A DNA stretch of 64,000 nucleotides from Linanthus parryae (lineage: Eukaryota; Streptophyta; Magnoliopsida; Ericales; Polemoniaceae), in assembly GCA_023055425.1 (NCBI GenBank), contig JALGPY010000004.1, positions 115,609,504 to 115,673,503 on the forward strand, in the 5' to 3' direction. Shown piece by piece: positions 11,373 through 23,702 of this stretch (position 1 is its first letter; each line of letters opens with the position of its first letter). The notes beneath the pieces were generated by a model. That model worked only from the letters and a program-made list of their open reading frames with translations. It had not been told where the DNA came from and did not search any database. The translations under genes and the position numbers were made by a program.

Positions 11373-11524
11373 TTACTTGTTGGTGATGGTGCGTTGATAT
11401 GTGTAATATTTGGGTGACCTAGTCTTTAATAAGACATGTATGTAAAATAAATAAGACATGTTTTGTCATAGTTTTTGGTGTTGTGAAATGTTGACTCATA
11501 ATCTTACTGACTAACTAGTGTATA

Positions 11525-11756
11525 CCACTCGGTCCTGGCTCTCTCTCCCCAGTCTGGCTTTTATCACTGTTCACTGTTTTTAATCCAGTGATTTGGATAG
11601 CAAAATGACGTAATTTTTTATAATCTTTTCTTGGTTTATAGAATAAAAGTTGTTCTATAACACAGTTATGTTGTTTTGCTATCCAAATTACCCGGTCAAA
11701 GTGACCCATATACGAGTCAAAAAGTCAACTTGGAGAAAATAGTTGAGACAGAGAGG
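11525..11756. mobile_element. Stowaway-like MITE, copy 1 (degenerate ends)
   Basis: It shares its core with the MITE at 12333-12588: TTTGCTATCCAAAT, CCCGGTCAAA and GACCCATATACGAGTC. It sits between TA dinucleotides. The ends are decayed, so inverted repeats are weak. The matching site in the duplicate near 27650 lacks it. Confidence 0.6.
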
Positions 11757-11758
11757 TA

Positions 11759-12003
11759 CTTCCTCTGTTCTCTCTGAATGTTTATCCTTTTCATTTTACC
11801 ACTATTCACTGAATCATTTTAATTTGGTGATTTGATTAGTAAAACGATGCAATAATTTGACAATTTTTGCACGACTTTACTCTATAACATTATAAAAAAA
11901 TTATTAAAAATTGTGTTGTTTGCCTATCCGAATCATCGAGTCAAAGTGATCTGATTACGAAAGAAAATGTCAAAATGTGAAGATTTAGGGAGAACGGAGC
12001 TAG
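11759..12003. mobile_element. Stowaway-like MITE, copy 2
   Basis: It begins CTTCCTCTGTTCTCTC and ends GAGAACGGAGCTAG, imperfect inverted repeats of about 15 bp, with TA at 11757-11758 and 12004-12005. The core is related to its two neighbours (TTTGCCTATCC, GAGTCAAAGTGA). It abuts copy 1 with a single TA between. Confidence 0.7.
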
Positions 12004-12064
12004 TATATAGGATTGACCTGATGATGAGTGTACTCAGTCTATGTTTTTTTTTGAGATGGATTGT

Positions 12065-12116
12065 ACAAAAAAAAAAAAAAAAAAAAAAAAACAAAAAACA
12101 AAAAACAGAAACAGAA
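12065..12116. repeat. A-rich tract
   Basis: A run of about 25 A is followed by repeated CAAAAAA and AGAAAC units. It could be a retroposon tail or simple slippage; no element body attached to it was identified. Confidence 0.7.
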
Positions 12117-12332
12117 ACTGGTCATCCGAGCAATTTATGTTAAATTGGAGTAGAGAGATAGCTATTTTGTACGAACCAATAATGGGTCATACAATAGATG
12201 CGACAAAAATGTTGACTTTTTAGTATGTCTATGTTTGTAGGTATAACAAGCAAGTAATATTACCTAGATGTCACTAAAATGGATGTGAAAAGAATTACTT
12301 AATGTGTCCGGGGTAGAGAGTCTTTTCAAATA

Positions 12333-12588
12333 CTACCTCCGTTTCTTCTCTATCATACCGGTTTCACTTTTGTCACTATTTACTGGGTCACTTTGACCCG
12401 CTGATTTGTGTAGCAAAACAAAGCAATTTTGTGATAATTTTTCCATGGTGTTGTAGAGTAAAAGTTGCTCTAACGGTGAAAGAAATATCAAAAAATAGCA
12501 TTATTTTGCTATCCAAATCACCCGGTCAAAATGACCCATATACGAGTCTAAAAGTCAAAATGGTGTGATAGAGAAGAAACGGAGGTAG
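12333..12588. mobile_element. Stowaway MITE with 23-bp perfect inverted repeats
   Basis: Left end CTACCTCCGTTTCTTCTC, continuing TATCA; the right end is its exact complement over 23 bp. TA target duplications lie at 12331-12332 and 12589-12590. At 256 bp with a TA target and a CTNCCTCCGT start, it is a standard Stowaway (Tc1/mariner-derived) element. Near-perfect ends suggest it is younger than its neighbours at 11.5-12.0 kb. Confidence 0.92.
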
Positions 12589-12750
12589 TACTACACTATG
12601 CCCATTTAGAAAAATTATATTGCACTATGCTTAGTCGATGTGTTAGGGAGCGTTTTTCAAGTATTACTTTTATTTTGACATTATAATTGTTGTGTAAAAA
12701 CGTATTTCTCTCTCTAAAAAGTTGGGTCTTTTGACCTCCTTTTCTCTTAT

Positions 12751-13100
12751 GGCATGTTTGGTTTTCTAGTATTAGAGGTATTAATTAGTATTGGACTAAT
12801 TATAGTACTGTGATTATTAATATTTTGTTTGGTTTGTTCTGGATTAAATTTAATATCGGTATTAAATGGTGAAAAACATGGGTTTAATACTCTATTTTAA
12901 TCCCTTCCCTCAGGAGAGTATTAACAGTATTGGACTATTCGGTATACTTAGAATCGAACATTAATTACACCAACAACTATTCATAATCCTTTGTACGATA
13001 CATAACCAAACACAATATTAAATATAATACAGCTAATCCAGTCCAATCCTATCCGACCTAGTCCAGTCCAGTCCGGCTAGTCCGGAAAACCAAACGTGAC
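12751..13100. mobile_element. MITE with GGCATGTTTGG-type ends
   Basis: The left end GGCATGTTTGGTTTTC is matched by GGAAAACCAAACGTGAC at the right end, about 16 bp inverted with two or three mismatches. CTTAT occurs on both outer sides (TTA if read as a Harbinger-type target). It is about 350 bp and AT-rich with no coding capacity. Assignment between Tourist/Harbinger and hAT type is uncertain. Confidence 0.7.
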
Positions 13101-13186
13101 CTTATTTCCTCTTTTTTATATTTTCACTTATCCTCTTCTTCTCTCTTTCTGTATTCATTCACGCTTATGTGTTTCCCCGCTTGCAG

Positions 13187-13227
13187 GATTGTTACTAACA
13201 TTCTGGGTGGAAGATAACCTTTTCAAG
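13187..13227 (+). pseudogene. Isolated MFT-like exon 3 from the tandem duplication
   Basis: A 41-nt copy of exon 3 of the rearranged MFT gene follows a TTGCAG acceptor. It carries a stop (TAA at the Tyr position) and ends with a GT donor. About 100 bp of matching intron follow (to 13327, same as 9394-9483). Exons 1 and 2 are not found upstream, so this looks like the left edge of the second duplication unit. Confidence 0.85.
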
Positions 13228-14504
13228 GTGAAATCTCCTTTTATCTCCAGTTTATGACGTTTGTATGCATGTCAATGTTGGTAAAATGACACCAATCTGA
13301 TATGATGTATTGATTTTAGAGAGCTCTTGAAACAATCCGGGAACCTACGGTTCCTTGCTAGTACAACTTAACGAAGTCCCAGAGTACTTTATTGAAATGA
13401 AAGTAAAGGAGAAACACTCATTACATTATTAAACAAAGTAAACGTCGTCTTAAGCAAAGAACTGAAACTAAACTCTATTGTTTGCTAGAATGATCTAAAG
13501 CTCCAGCTCGTGCACGCGTTTCCCCCAGCTTATTCTTGACATACGGGTTTTGAAATAGCGATAGCCGACCGCAGGAAAATTTTAATTAGTAAAAACTAAG
13601 TAAGATATACCACAATATGTAAAGCAGAGTTTTTGGCTAAAAAGGAGAAAAGGAGAACAAGAACCATAATTTTAATCATTCGTTTGGTTGAGGCGTAGCC
13701 CACGAGCCCCCAACGAGTACGATGTGGACAGAGAGTTCACGATGGAATAAATAATAATTATGGGGTGCATGTTGGGATGTACCAATTTCTCCCCGGACGT
13801 TAGTAGATAGCCCTTCGCTATCCCGCCCTAACCATTCTAGTGAGACCTTAAGTGTCGGCACCCCTATACAGTCGTGACCTAAACATGCATAGGTAGTACT
13901 CATAGATTCCACGATAAATAAGAGGGTAAGTTCTCTAGGAAAATCACACATAGGTGTTCCCGGCCGTAGCTATTCCCCGCATAATCCCCCAAACAAGTTA
14001 TATTTCACTAGCTACGAGTTGCACGATTAGAGTACATATTTATTAAGAAATAAATAGCGGTGTATAAATATAAAATAATGATTTTGGTGAGGAAATTTTA
14101 TGTATTGTTATAAAATATTTATAGTGGCTAATATTTATAAATATAAAAGATAGCTATTTTAATTAAGCTAAACGTCGACTATATTTATCATAAAATTTAT
14201 ATTAGTGAAAACAAATATATTATGTGAAAAGAATTCATTTCCGGCATATACAAAATATGGCTAAATTAGTTGTTAGGGAGAAGAACATAATATAATTGCT
14301 ATAACTAGTTGTATAAACATTTCTAGAAAGAGGGTTGTTTTTTTTATTTTATTTCGAAAGCAGAAATTCAATAAATAAAAAACTGATACAATTTTGATTG
14401 ATCCATTTTATCCTATCATGGATTCTATGGATATCTTGTCGATTTACATATCGGACTACAATAGAATGGAACTCCTTACTATCATTCAGAATATCTTCAA
14501 CTAT

Positions 14505-17500
14505 CTATTGGATGCAAAAGTGCGATTTTGCGTTATGAAGACTGGTGATTGTGTTGAGCGAGTCCGTTTGAATTTCCACATCTTCGTATCCGTATGAAAT
14601 CATCCATTTCATTGCTTCAGACAAGCCCCTTGTTTCCGCTTGAAGTGGGGATTCAGATTTAAAAAACATAAAGCCATCCTCAGTAGCTACGGTTATTCTC
14701 ATCCCAGTTGAAGTGGCAGAGGTGTCCTTTTTCCAAGATGTATCGATTTGGAAAACATTTGGTTGCTGAAGAGACTGCACAGAATGCCATTCCTTATGCG
14801 TTGGCGTAGGCTCCTCCCTTGTTGTTGTAGTTGTGGATTGTGATTTGATGAGATTCTGTTGAGTATCATATACCATCTGACCAAGGGCTGCTAATGAAGC
14901 TTTGGGGGTAATGAAGCTGTTATGATTTATTACCAATTCATTTGTGTAGCCAGCTTTGTCGCATTGTGAGGAGGAAATACATCCTATTCTCTTCACAGGT
15001 TAACGAAGAGAAAAGGGTTAAGAGAAAATCTGAGAAAGAGTGCGACTGGCCTGTAGGGATAATAAGACTCAAGCGGGATCCAAACCAAATTGCTCTTGAA
15101 GAGGAGCAAAAAAAGAAACAATGGTAAAGGGATTCTTCATGTTGATTGCAGCGTGGGCAGATGACGGAGGAAATGGGACAATTGCGATGTTGAAGCAATT
15201 GAAGAACCGGGATAGCATTGGAGAGAAGCTTCCAGATGAAGGCCACCAGTTTAGGTTGTGGTTTAAGTTGTCTGCAAGCTTTCCAGAGAGTTAGTGCTGA
15301 GAGTGGCATGTAGAGGGGCGAGAGGTCATTTGCCTTTCTAAGAGCTAAGTAACCTGATTTAACTTAGTAGGTACCATCTGGGTTGTGAGGCCATATCAGT
15401 TTATCATTTTGGGTTGTCCGAGGAATATAGATGGAGGAGATAAGATCTACAATTTGTGGGTCGAAGAATATCTTCACTGGGCTTGTTTTCCACATCTTGT
15501 AAGTTTGGTCAATGAAATGTCCTACCTTCAGATGGGGGTAGAACACTTGAATAGAATCTGGAAGTACGCATGTTGAACTGGGGATCCAAAAATCCATGAA
15601 AGGATCAATATCTGATCCATCACCAAGACTCCATCTAAGTTCCTTTTTGAGTAATAACTTCCCCCAAGTAATAGTTTTCCATCCCCATGAAGCATTGGAA
15701 GTGCTTGAGCAATTCAAAAAGGATATGCCATGACATTATTTGTTCAAGAGAACTCTGGAGAGGAGTATCGATGGGTTGTTGAGGATTCGGAAAGTAGTTT
15801 TGGCAAGTAGCGCCTGATCTGAAGTTGGAGATCCCGAAAGCCCAGTCCTCCTTCTGATCTAGGTTTACAGAGCAGAGACCATTTGCGCCATCTGATTCCT
15901 TTGTTACTAACATTTGACCAGAGAAACTTAGTGATTAAGCTTTTTATCTCCCTGAAGAAGGAGATTGGAGCCTTAAAGACCGAAAGGATGTATGTGGAAA
16001 TGGCCAGAAGCGTTGATTTGACGAGGACACATTTGCCGGCAAAGGACAAGGAGTGGAGCTTCCAGGCTTGAAGTTGGTTTTTAAAGCGTAGAATAATCCC
16101 CTCAAAGATTTGCTTTTTGGATAGCCGAAAGTCCATGACACTGCCAAGATATTTCCCCGGGTTCTCCACAAGTTGAATGCCAAGAATTGAGCTTCGATTT
16201 GTAGCATCTTGGTGGTTCATGTTGGAGCTGGCCAGAATCTCCGATTTGTGCAGGTTAATTTTTTGTCCCGATTGATTACAGAACAGATCTAACCCCCATT
16301 TGAGAATCCACACACTTGGGAGATCGAATTTTTGGAAAATGAACGTGTCATCCGCGAATAAGAGGTGGTTTATTGGAGGGGCCGAGGGAAAAATTTTAAT
16401 TCCTTTGGTTCCTTGTTCCTCGTCAAGGAAATGCAGCAACTAGAGAAAGCTTCCATTAATAAGAATAGCCGAGGAGACTGTTGTGATGCAGTTCATAATA
16501 TACTGGATAAAAAAAGGTCCGAAATTCATTTGGACTAGACAATCTCTGATAAAGGTCCATCAGATGCGGTCAAAAGCTTTATTCATATCCAGCTTTAACC
16601 CAAAGAAGGAAGACTTGATGCCTTTCCTACTCCTGATGTAGTGAAGAAGTTCATGAACCAGAAGAATGTTATTCGAGATAAGACGACCCTGAATAAAAGC
16701 ATTTTGTTGTTCCGAAACAAGATCCGGAATCACTGGTTTTAGTCTATTAGCCAGCACCTTGGAGATGACCTTGTAGATCGAATTGCAAAGGCTAATGGGT
16801 CGGAAGTCAGATGTTGTGCTAGGGTTGAGGACTTTGGGTATGAGTGCAATGAGGGTTTTATTGCATTCTTTGAGCATGTGACCCGAGGAAAGGGTGTGCT
16901 TAACCGCTGAGATAACATCTAGCCTCACAAGATTCCATTGGGATTGATAAACTCCATAATTATGCCATCTGGACTCGGAGATTTGTGTTTCCCAAAGCCA
17001 AAGACAGCAGCTTTAATTTCATCATCGGTGAAGGCAGTTTCAAGAACAGTGATTTGATTAGGATCAAGATGTCTTGAAATAAGACTTGGGATGTGAATGT
17101 AATCTAGAGGTGTTGAGGGCAGCGGTTGAAATTGAGTCGGTTGCAAAAGGTCCATAAAGTGTTGTTTGATGTGATTGGTGATAACAGATTTGTCCGTGAG
17201 GAATTCACCAGTTATAGTTCGAATCCCATGAATGAACTTTCTGTTTTGACGGATTGTTACCGCTAGATGAAAAAAGCGGGTGTTTTGATCTCGAAGACGA
17301 AGCCAATTTTGTTTTGATCGCTGCTTCCAATAAGATTCTTGTTTGGCCAGGAAATCATCATAATGTTTTTGTAAGAGTTCATCTTGTTGAGCAAGTTTTA
17401 GAAACTCCACTGATTGAACATCAACCACTGACGAGAGCTTAGTTTGGAGAGTCATCAGTCGTGAACTAACCTCCTTAACTTGATCCATAGGATTGTAAGA

Positions 17501-17593
17501 AGACATTTTGTGCCATCGGACCAGGTGTTTCATGACCACATCCTGTTTCCTCATAAGCTTGAATATTGGAGATCCATTAAAAGAGATATTCAT
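14505..17593 (-). pseudogene. LINE ORF2, reverse transcriptase to RNase H part
   Basis: From 17593 downward: pre-RT linker; RT core at 16928-16560 with ISLCNSIYKVISKVLANRLK and LKLDMNKAFDRI; RT palm at 16439-15744 with HLLFADDTFIF (the YxDD box as FADD); thumb region; zf-RVT at 15309-14938 with cysteines in CPRCNQHEESLYHC; RNase H (RVT_3 type) at about 14760-14505 with acidic residues in QIDTSW, QAETRG and QTDS. Frame changes near 16925, 16500, 15700 and 15300 break it. The RNase H acidic residues appear kept, so decay is moderate. The first codons continue the frame cut at 20619 by the solo LTR. Confidence 0.85.
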
Positions 17594-20500
17594 TACAACA
17601 CATATTCGGCTCGGACAAGTCTGGGAGGGCGATGCTAGAAGTAACGGCGGAAATCAAAAGCATAACATCCCAACTTCATTATTTATTACACAATATTAAA
17701 CATCACAAACGTCTCTATTTATTACACCAGCGTTTTCAAAACTACTACATTATTCTTGCAAACTATACTAGATTCTATTCATGACGATTTCCTTCTAGGA
17801 GAGTCTCGTACCCAGCTACACCTTAGTCTCCAGCTCCTAAACCTGCGGTGGGAAGGAAAACAGGAACCGCAGTTTTCAAAGTCAGCATGGAAATACTGAG
17901 TAAGTGACACCCAAGCTCGTAAAATAGAAGACGATGCATAACTTTCTTTTCATAACAAATATACATAGGAAATAAAACATAAAAATGTAAACTTGCAAAG
18001 TAAATCGGGAACTCAAATATAACTGTAAAACTGTAAGAAGTGAACCTGATGCATCCAGTATGAACACTTATAAAATTCTCTTTCTATTGATCTTCCTTTC
18101 TCAACTTTGAAACGGGGAGGATTAGTCCCAATCTCTTTCTTCTTCTCTTTCTTAAATATCCAAATATCATAGAAACCGTATTATTAACCTTGTTGATACG
18201 GGGAAGAATCTACTATACTATCACTAGCAACCATGACCTTAACTGCCGGCAGCCCCCTAAGACTTATTGCGGCCAGAGAGGTGAGTACATGGAGCGACCC
18301 GGCAGGTTGCGACCGGGTAAAAATAAAAACGGGTCGAGTGGACGAAGCCAACACGACCAATCTAATCACAGCACGAGTGAACGAAGTCAACACGGCAATA
18401 ATACGCTTCTCCCCTACAACTCTTTCCACTTTACGTTAATTACGCATTATTATTTTTATTCGTGTGACAATATCAAGCAAAACAACTTCTTTAAAATGTA
18501 AGAAAATCTGAAATAAACATGTAAATAAATAACAAACACTTTTCGAGACAACTATTAAAATCAACTTGTGACACGAAAGGAGCTTGGCACGCAAGGCTTG
18601 GCATGTTCACTTACCTTACTTCCGAAGCAACTAGCACGCAAAACTCCTGCAGATGAACTTTGTCGTCGTCTACAAACCTGTCACCTACAAATTATGCTGT
18701 CTTATTCAATCACAAGTCCAAGTATAACGCTACAAATCCTATCAAGAATACTATTTAGTCTTTTAGATAAACCCAATCCCCACTAGTTAATTTCCTATCA
18801 TTTTATTATTTAGAAACAACGCGTCTATTTTTAAACCACTGTTATTATTACTAATATTATTATTGTTATTAATATTGACTAAAAGTGGTTAACTAATTAG
18901 AGGAGTTATAAAAAACTTGATACAATAGTAAAAACGAAAACTAGTTTATTTTTATGAAAATAAATATTATTATTATAGCGTTTAAGCAATATTTAAGACT
19001 ATTCAATTTTAATAAAAACTTATTATAAATACTTAACACGACACGACGAAGTTTACAAACTAGCAAAATGTAAAATTTTACAAGTATTAAACAACCAATT
19101 TGTAAGCCAAGTGTTTTAACCCAATTTATTTATAATTTTCAATAAAATGTTCCTTGATTAATTTTTAACGAACAACCCGTTCACTATTTCAACGCCCGAA
19201 TTACTTTTCCGGGACGAGGACAAAAACTAGTATTTTTAGAAATTATTTTTAATCCAAAATTATTTTTTTATTTTTAGTGAAAAGTGTCAAGTTTAGTAAA
19301 AGACAATTGAGACCCCTAAGTTATACTAAAAGACATCTACAACCCCTACTACTCACAAACCAGATTAGTTAAAAGACAAAACTACAAACACAATTTTCAG
19401 AATGACAACTAGCAACCCCTCATCTTATGCTATAATAAGTTTATGAAAAATACACTTTAACCCCCCTTTAACAAGAACTCAAATTGATTAATCTAAACAT
19501 GGATTCAGCTATCAAGATCCGATTTTGACTATCTAAATCAACTAATTAAGAGATTTGGAACTTACCTTGGCCAAAAATGGCCGGAATCGGTCAAGGAATG
19601 AGTCGGGTCGGAGTTTGACGTCGGAGTCGCCGGAGGTGAGCTTCCACGCCGGCTTTAATGGCTTCCTCCGCCTTGTTTGATCCTCCTACTGATCTGGTCG
19701 GCCCTCTAAGAGTCTACTGGAATCAATTTGAGTGGGTGGCGTTGGAGCACTTCGCCGGAGTTTGGCCGGTTTTAATGGAGGTCGGGGATGGCGGTAGTGG
19801 GTTTGTGCCACGCTGTTAATGCTTCTGTTTGTCCTCTGTTTCTGGACAGAGGAGAAGCGAAAGAATTGCAGAGAAAGATATGGAGAGAAATAGAATAGGA
19901 GAGAGATAGGTGGGCTTGCTTCGATGGTGGTTGTCGTCGGCAACTATGGCGGATGTGGTGGCTGTAGCCGTTGCCATCACCTGCTCTGTTTCCGCTGTTG
20001 GGTTCAGTGGTGAACAGAGAGGGATAAGAAAGAGAGAGAGGTTGAGCAGTGGGTGCTCTCGGGTTCTCGTCGCCAGAGATGTAAATGGTGGTGGTGATGA
20101 TGACCACGATGGTGATGATGTTGCCGGTGGTGGAGAGGATGGCGACTGTGGTGGTGGTGGTGGCTGGCTACTGGGTGTGACAGGTGGGAGGAGGGTGTTG
20201 GGTTTTATAGAGAAGTTGGGGCGGTGATGTGGAGGCGGTGGTGCCGGAGGCGGTGTCACCATCTTTGCCGTGAAGGCAAAGGAACAAAAAGAACGTTTTG
20301 GGACAAACAAAATGAGTGTTTTGGAAAAAAATTAGGTGTGGTTTTTGCATTAGTTACTTAGGTGTGATTGGGTGTAGCCTACCCACATTATTTTGCGGTG
20401 GTCAGACACGCGCTATCAATCTAAAATTTAAAGAAAAGCCCGCATATTTATTTTCGAATATTTTTCTAACGATTTCTAAAATCTTACCCATAAATTTCTT

Positions 20501-20618
20501 AGCTACAAAATAACACAATATTTCACCCAACTTATTTGTTTATTTATTTTGCAACTTAATTCTTATTTTAATTTCCTAAATTTCTACTTTACCCCTGGAA
20601 ATATGACGGGGTATTACA
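17594..20618 (-). mobile_element. Solo LTR inside the LINE, target duplication TTCAT
   Basis: It is flanked by TTCAT at 17589-17593 and 20619-20623. On the minus strand it starts TGTAATACCCCGTC and ends TGTTGTA (the terminal CA has become TA), 3,025 bp. It splits LINE ORF2 between two codons that rejoin in frame. At 18229-18320 it carries the LTR block shared with the 28-37 kb array (CTTAACTGCCGGCA, GGCCAGAGAGGTGAGTACAT). There is no internal region, so LTR-LTR recombination removed the rest. Frames at 19.7-20.3 kb are low-complexity Pro/Ser or Gly/Val repeats. Confidence 0.92.
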
Positions 20619-21400
20619 TTCATAACCTTGCGAATGATTTGATGAGCAGCCGGTTGGTGAAGCCAAGATGCTTCCATTTTTTTTGGTTGGTTGCGACCCA
20701 TCGAGGAGCCATATAAATCCAAAATAAATGGACTATGATCCGATCGTAGAATTGGGAGCGTTGTGGCCAAAGCGTTCGGAAACATTTTGAGCCACTCCTG
20801 AGTGACATAAATTTTGTCAAGCCGTTCGTAAATACGGTGTATGCCGTGGCGATTGTTGGTCCATGTAAAGAAGGCTCCATGGTTGCACAAATCAAATAAA
20901 GAGTTTGTAATAAGAAAGTTGTCAAAATCTGCCATCCATGGACTTTTATTTTTGTTGTTGCTTAATTTCTCTGAGGGATGGGAAATTTGATCAAAATCAC
21001 CTAAAATAACTACGGGTAAAGAACACTTTGACACATGTTGTTGTAGGAGACTGAGGACTTGAGCTCGGTAAGAAACAGATGGGTGGACATAAAAGAGGAA
21101 AAGAGCCCACTTAGTTCCACTAGCTTCCAATACTTCCAAATGTAAAAAAAAATACATTCAAAGATAGGAGAGATGGAGACATTTCCATTCCAAGTCGAGA
21201 GAAGTCCGCCTTTCGATCCGATAGCATTAGAACCAAAAGAAGTCAAAAAACCCAGCGAGTTACATAATCTAGTCGTAGCATCCACATTTTTTTTCTAGAA
21301 AAAGGAGGAGATCAGGTTTATTGTCAGAGCAAAGATCTCGAAGTGCTTGAATTGTCAAGGGATGTCCGAGCCCCCGACAATTCCAGCATAGGAGTTTCAT
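20619..21400 (-). pseudogene. LINE ORF2, endonuclease part
   Basis: It starts at ATG 21400 (minus) with MKLLCWNCRGLG, the usual start of plant LINE endonucleases. Near 21070-20980 come LPVVILGDFDQISHPSEK (catalytic Asp region) and then FFTWTNNR; near 20760-20730 comes RSDHSPFILDL with the catalytic His-Asp. A frameshift near 21300 separates the N-terminus. The apurinic-endonuclease signature residues are otherwise present. Confidence 0.85.
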
Positions 21401-21504
21401 TTTGGTGGCAGAGATTGCTCCGCAACCTCCACCTTACCCATAACCATGTCAATTGCCGCCTGGCAGTAGAAGAAAATAAGTTGAATCTCATACGAAGCTT
21501 CCAT

Positions 21505-23702
21505 TTATGCCCACTGTTGTTGTTCTTCAGCGAAGATTGTTGCTAGGTCCATATCATTGAGAGGGGAAATGCATGTGGTGTCCTGAAATCGCTGCAGAAG
21601 TCTTTTCTTGAGTGGGAGTGCACCCTCTGTCATTGGGGGTTCACGGCTTGCTCTTTTTTCTAGTGAAGGAGGGCATGTCTGACTTTGCACTGGAGCTGAT
21701 CGGAGCAGAGGGCTGGATCTTTGATGGAGTCGACCTTCATGACGTTTTCTTGGGCCTACCTCTTGTGAGAGCCTCCAAGGACGTCTTCGTGACCGGTTTG
21801 TCGCCGTGAGCGGAAACCTTTCTTCATCATCGCTGCTACTGTCACTGGGCGAGTCCATTTGATCTGCAGGCATCTTTCCCTTCCCTTATCCTTCCGTCGG
21901 GTTTGGAAACACCTTTTTAGAATTGTGGGATGACGGTTCATTGATTCTGACCGGTGGCAGTGATGCCGGCGGTAATGGCGGTATTGGTCCCAGCGGTTTC
22001 CCCGGTGGTTGGGCATTTGATATGAAAGCATCGGCCAGTTCCTCGAATTCTGCATATAAAGCCGCAAAGTGGTTAAGATCATCTTGAATTAGTGCTGGAG
22101 CTTGAAGACCGAAGGATTTCATGAACTCTGCCCACATCCGATTTTGAGTTTCAAGTTCTTCCATGGTTGGAACTTAGTTAGGGTTAAGGAGATCCGCAAA
22201 AACGTCCATTTGCGCAAGAGGACCCGACCTGAAGGCTGCCATCAGAGAATCCATACTAAATGGGTCATCCATCGGGTTCGGGTTTAGAGGATCCGAGTTT
22301 GGGCCTCCATGATCATGGGAGTTTTGGGTCCATTTGGGGTTTGGTTGTTGGATATGGGTCAGGTAAGGCTGGGAAAGTTCATATGTGGAGCTGTTGAGGG
22401 TTTCATCATTTGAGGAGTTCAGTTGGGCTTGGGAGTTATGGGTTGGTCCATTAGGAGTGCTATTTTGCGCTTGAGAATGGGCTGGGCCTGCTGAGTTGGC
22501 AGTTGGATTGCCCAATTGAAGATGTGGGTTTTGAGAAGGATTAAGTGGGTTGGGTAAATCGTCCAAGTCCCAATTGGGCTCTTCCCAGGCATGGTGATGA
22601 GATGCAACCCAATCATCCAAGTTTTGTGATGGGCATGTTACCATGCGGTTGGAATCTGGGATGATTTGTGCTGGGATCAAAGATTGTTGTGAAGGAGGTG
22701 GAGGCTGTGCCTGATATGGTGGTGGTGGTGGTGGTGGTGGTGGTGGATATAGGTGTCGTCGATCAGAGAGAAGGATTGGTGGGGCTTGAGGTCTAGAACA
22801 TGCTAATATCAGGAAGCATACATGCTAATATCAGGCTCACAAAGAGCACGGGTATTGAACTGATCAGCCATATACTGAATTCTTTCCTCTATGCGCTTAG
22901 CAGCAAACACCGGATTCGTCTTGCAATTCCTCATTTTGTGACCCATCACACCACATGCTCAGCAGATCCTGTAAACCCTTTCTGGTTTATAGTCGATCCA
23001 AACAGGCTCGTGGTTGTGATCGAGCAAATAAAACCCTGCCATGATTGGTTCTTCAGGGGGGGCCCAGACTTGAACTCGGAGGGTTCTGTTGACTCTCGAG
23101 GATGCATAGTTTGTGTATATCCTTTGTGGGAGGCCCATAAGAGAACCCATTAAACCTCCCGCCGATTGATTGAAGTAACGAAGCTGCACTCCATGTAGGC
23201 GCACCCAAATTAGAACATCCGGAATCACAAGGTGTTCTAAGACAACTTCTGGATTCCAATGGTCAACCACAAGAAGGGCTCTGTAGATGGCATAATGACC
23301 TCCCGATAGGACTACAGTTAGTTCATCAAAGTTATCGAAATGAATTACATAAAGATTTTTGTACCTAGTAACCACTTGGTTTCCAAATGCTGGTTGCCAC
23401 ATGGTTTGAGCCATCTCAAGAACATTAGCACTTGTAAAGTTCCTATAGTCGTGGATGAAGAGAAGAAGATTTTGGTGATACGTCGGTGTTCTTTGGTTGA
23501 GAACAAAATCCGGCATGTCCAACTCCATGCATCGTCTAGCTCGGTCCGTCGGTCTGTTTGGGGCATTTTGCGTCCTTCGGATTGATTGAACGTAATTGGA
23601 AGGTCTTAAAGATTCATTATTGTTATGAGGTGGGAGGGGGGAAAGAGTATCGTAGGGATCTGGTGGTGGTAGGGGGGAGTCTTCTGGTGGGGGGGATGTC
23701 AT
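21505..23702 (-). pseudogene. LINE ORF1 (DUF4283 and zinc knuckle, gag-like)
   Basis: It starts at ATG 23702 (minus). A Pro-rich N-terminus is followed by a DUF4283-like domain (VIHFDNFDELTVVL, LIWVRLHGVQLRYF) and a zinc knuckle across 22960 (CRACGVMGHKMRNC). A frameshift there separates a long Asn/Pro/Gln-rich C-terminal part (22680-21505). ORF1 proteins of this kind bind the LINE RNA. Neighbouring ORF2 lies downstream on the same strand, the normal order. Confidence 0.8.

Noticed and set aside
19816..20310. 164-codon minus frame rich in Pro and Ser
   Set aside because: Lies wholly in a solo LTR and reflects GGT/CCA simple repeats.
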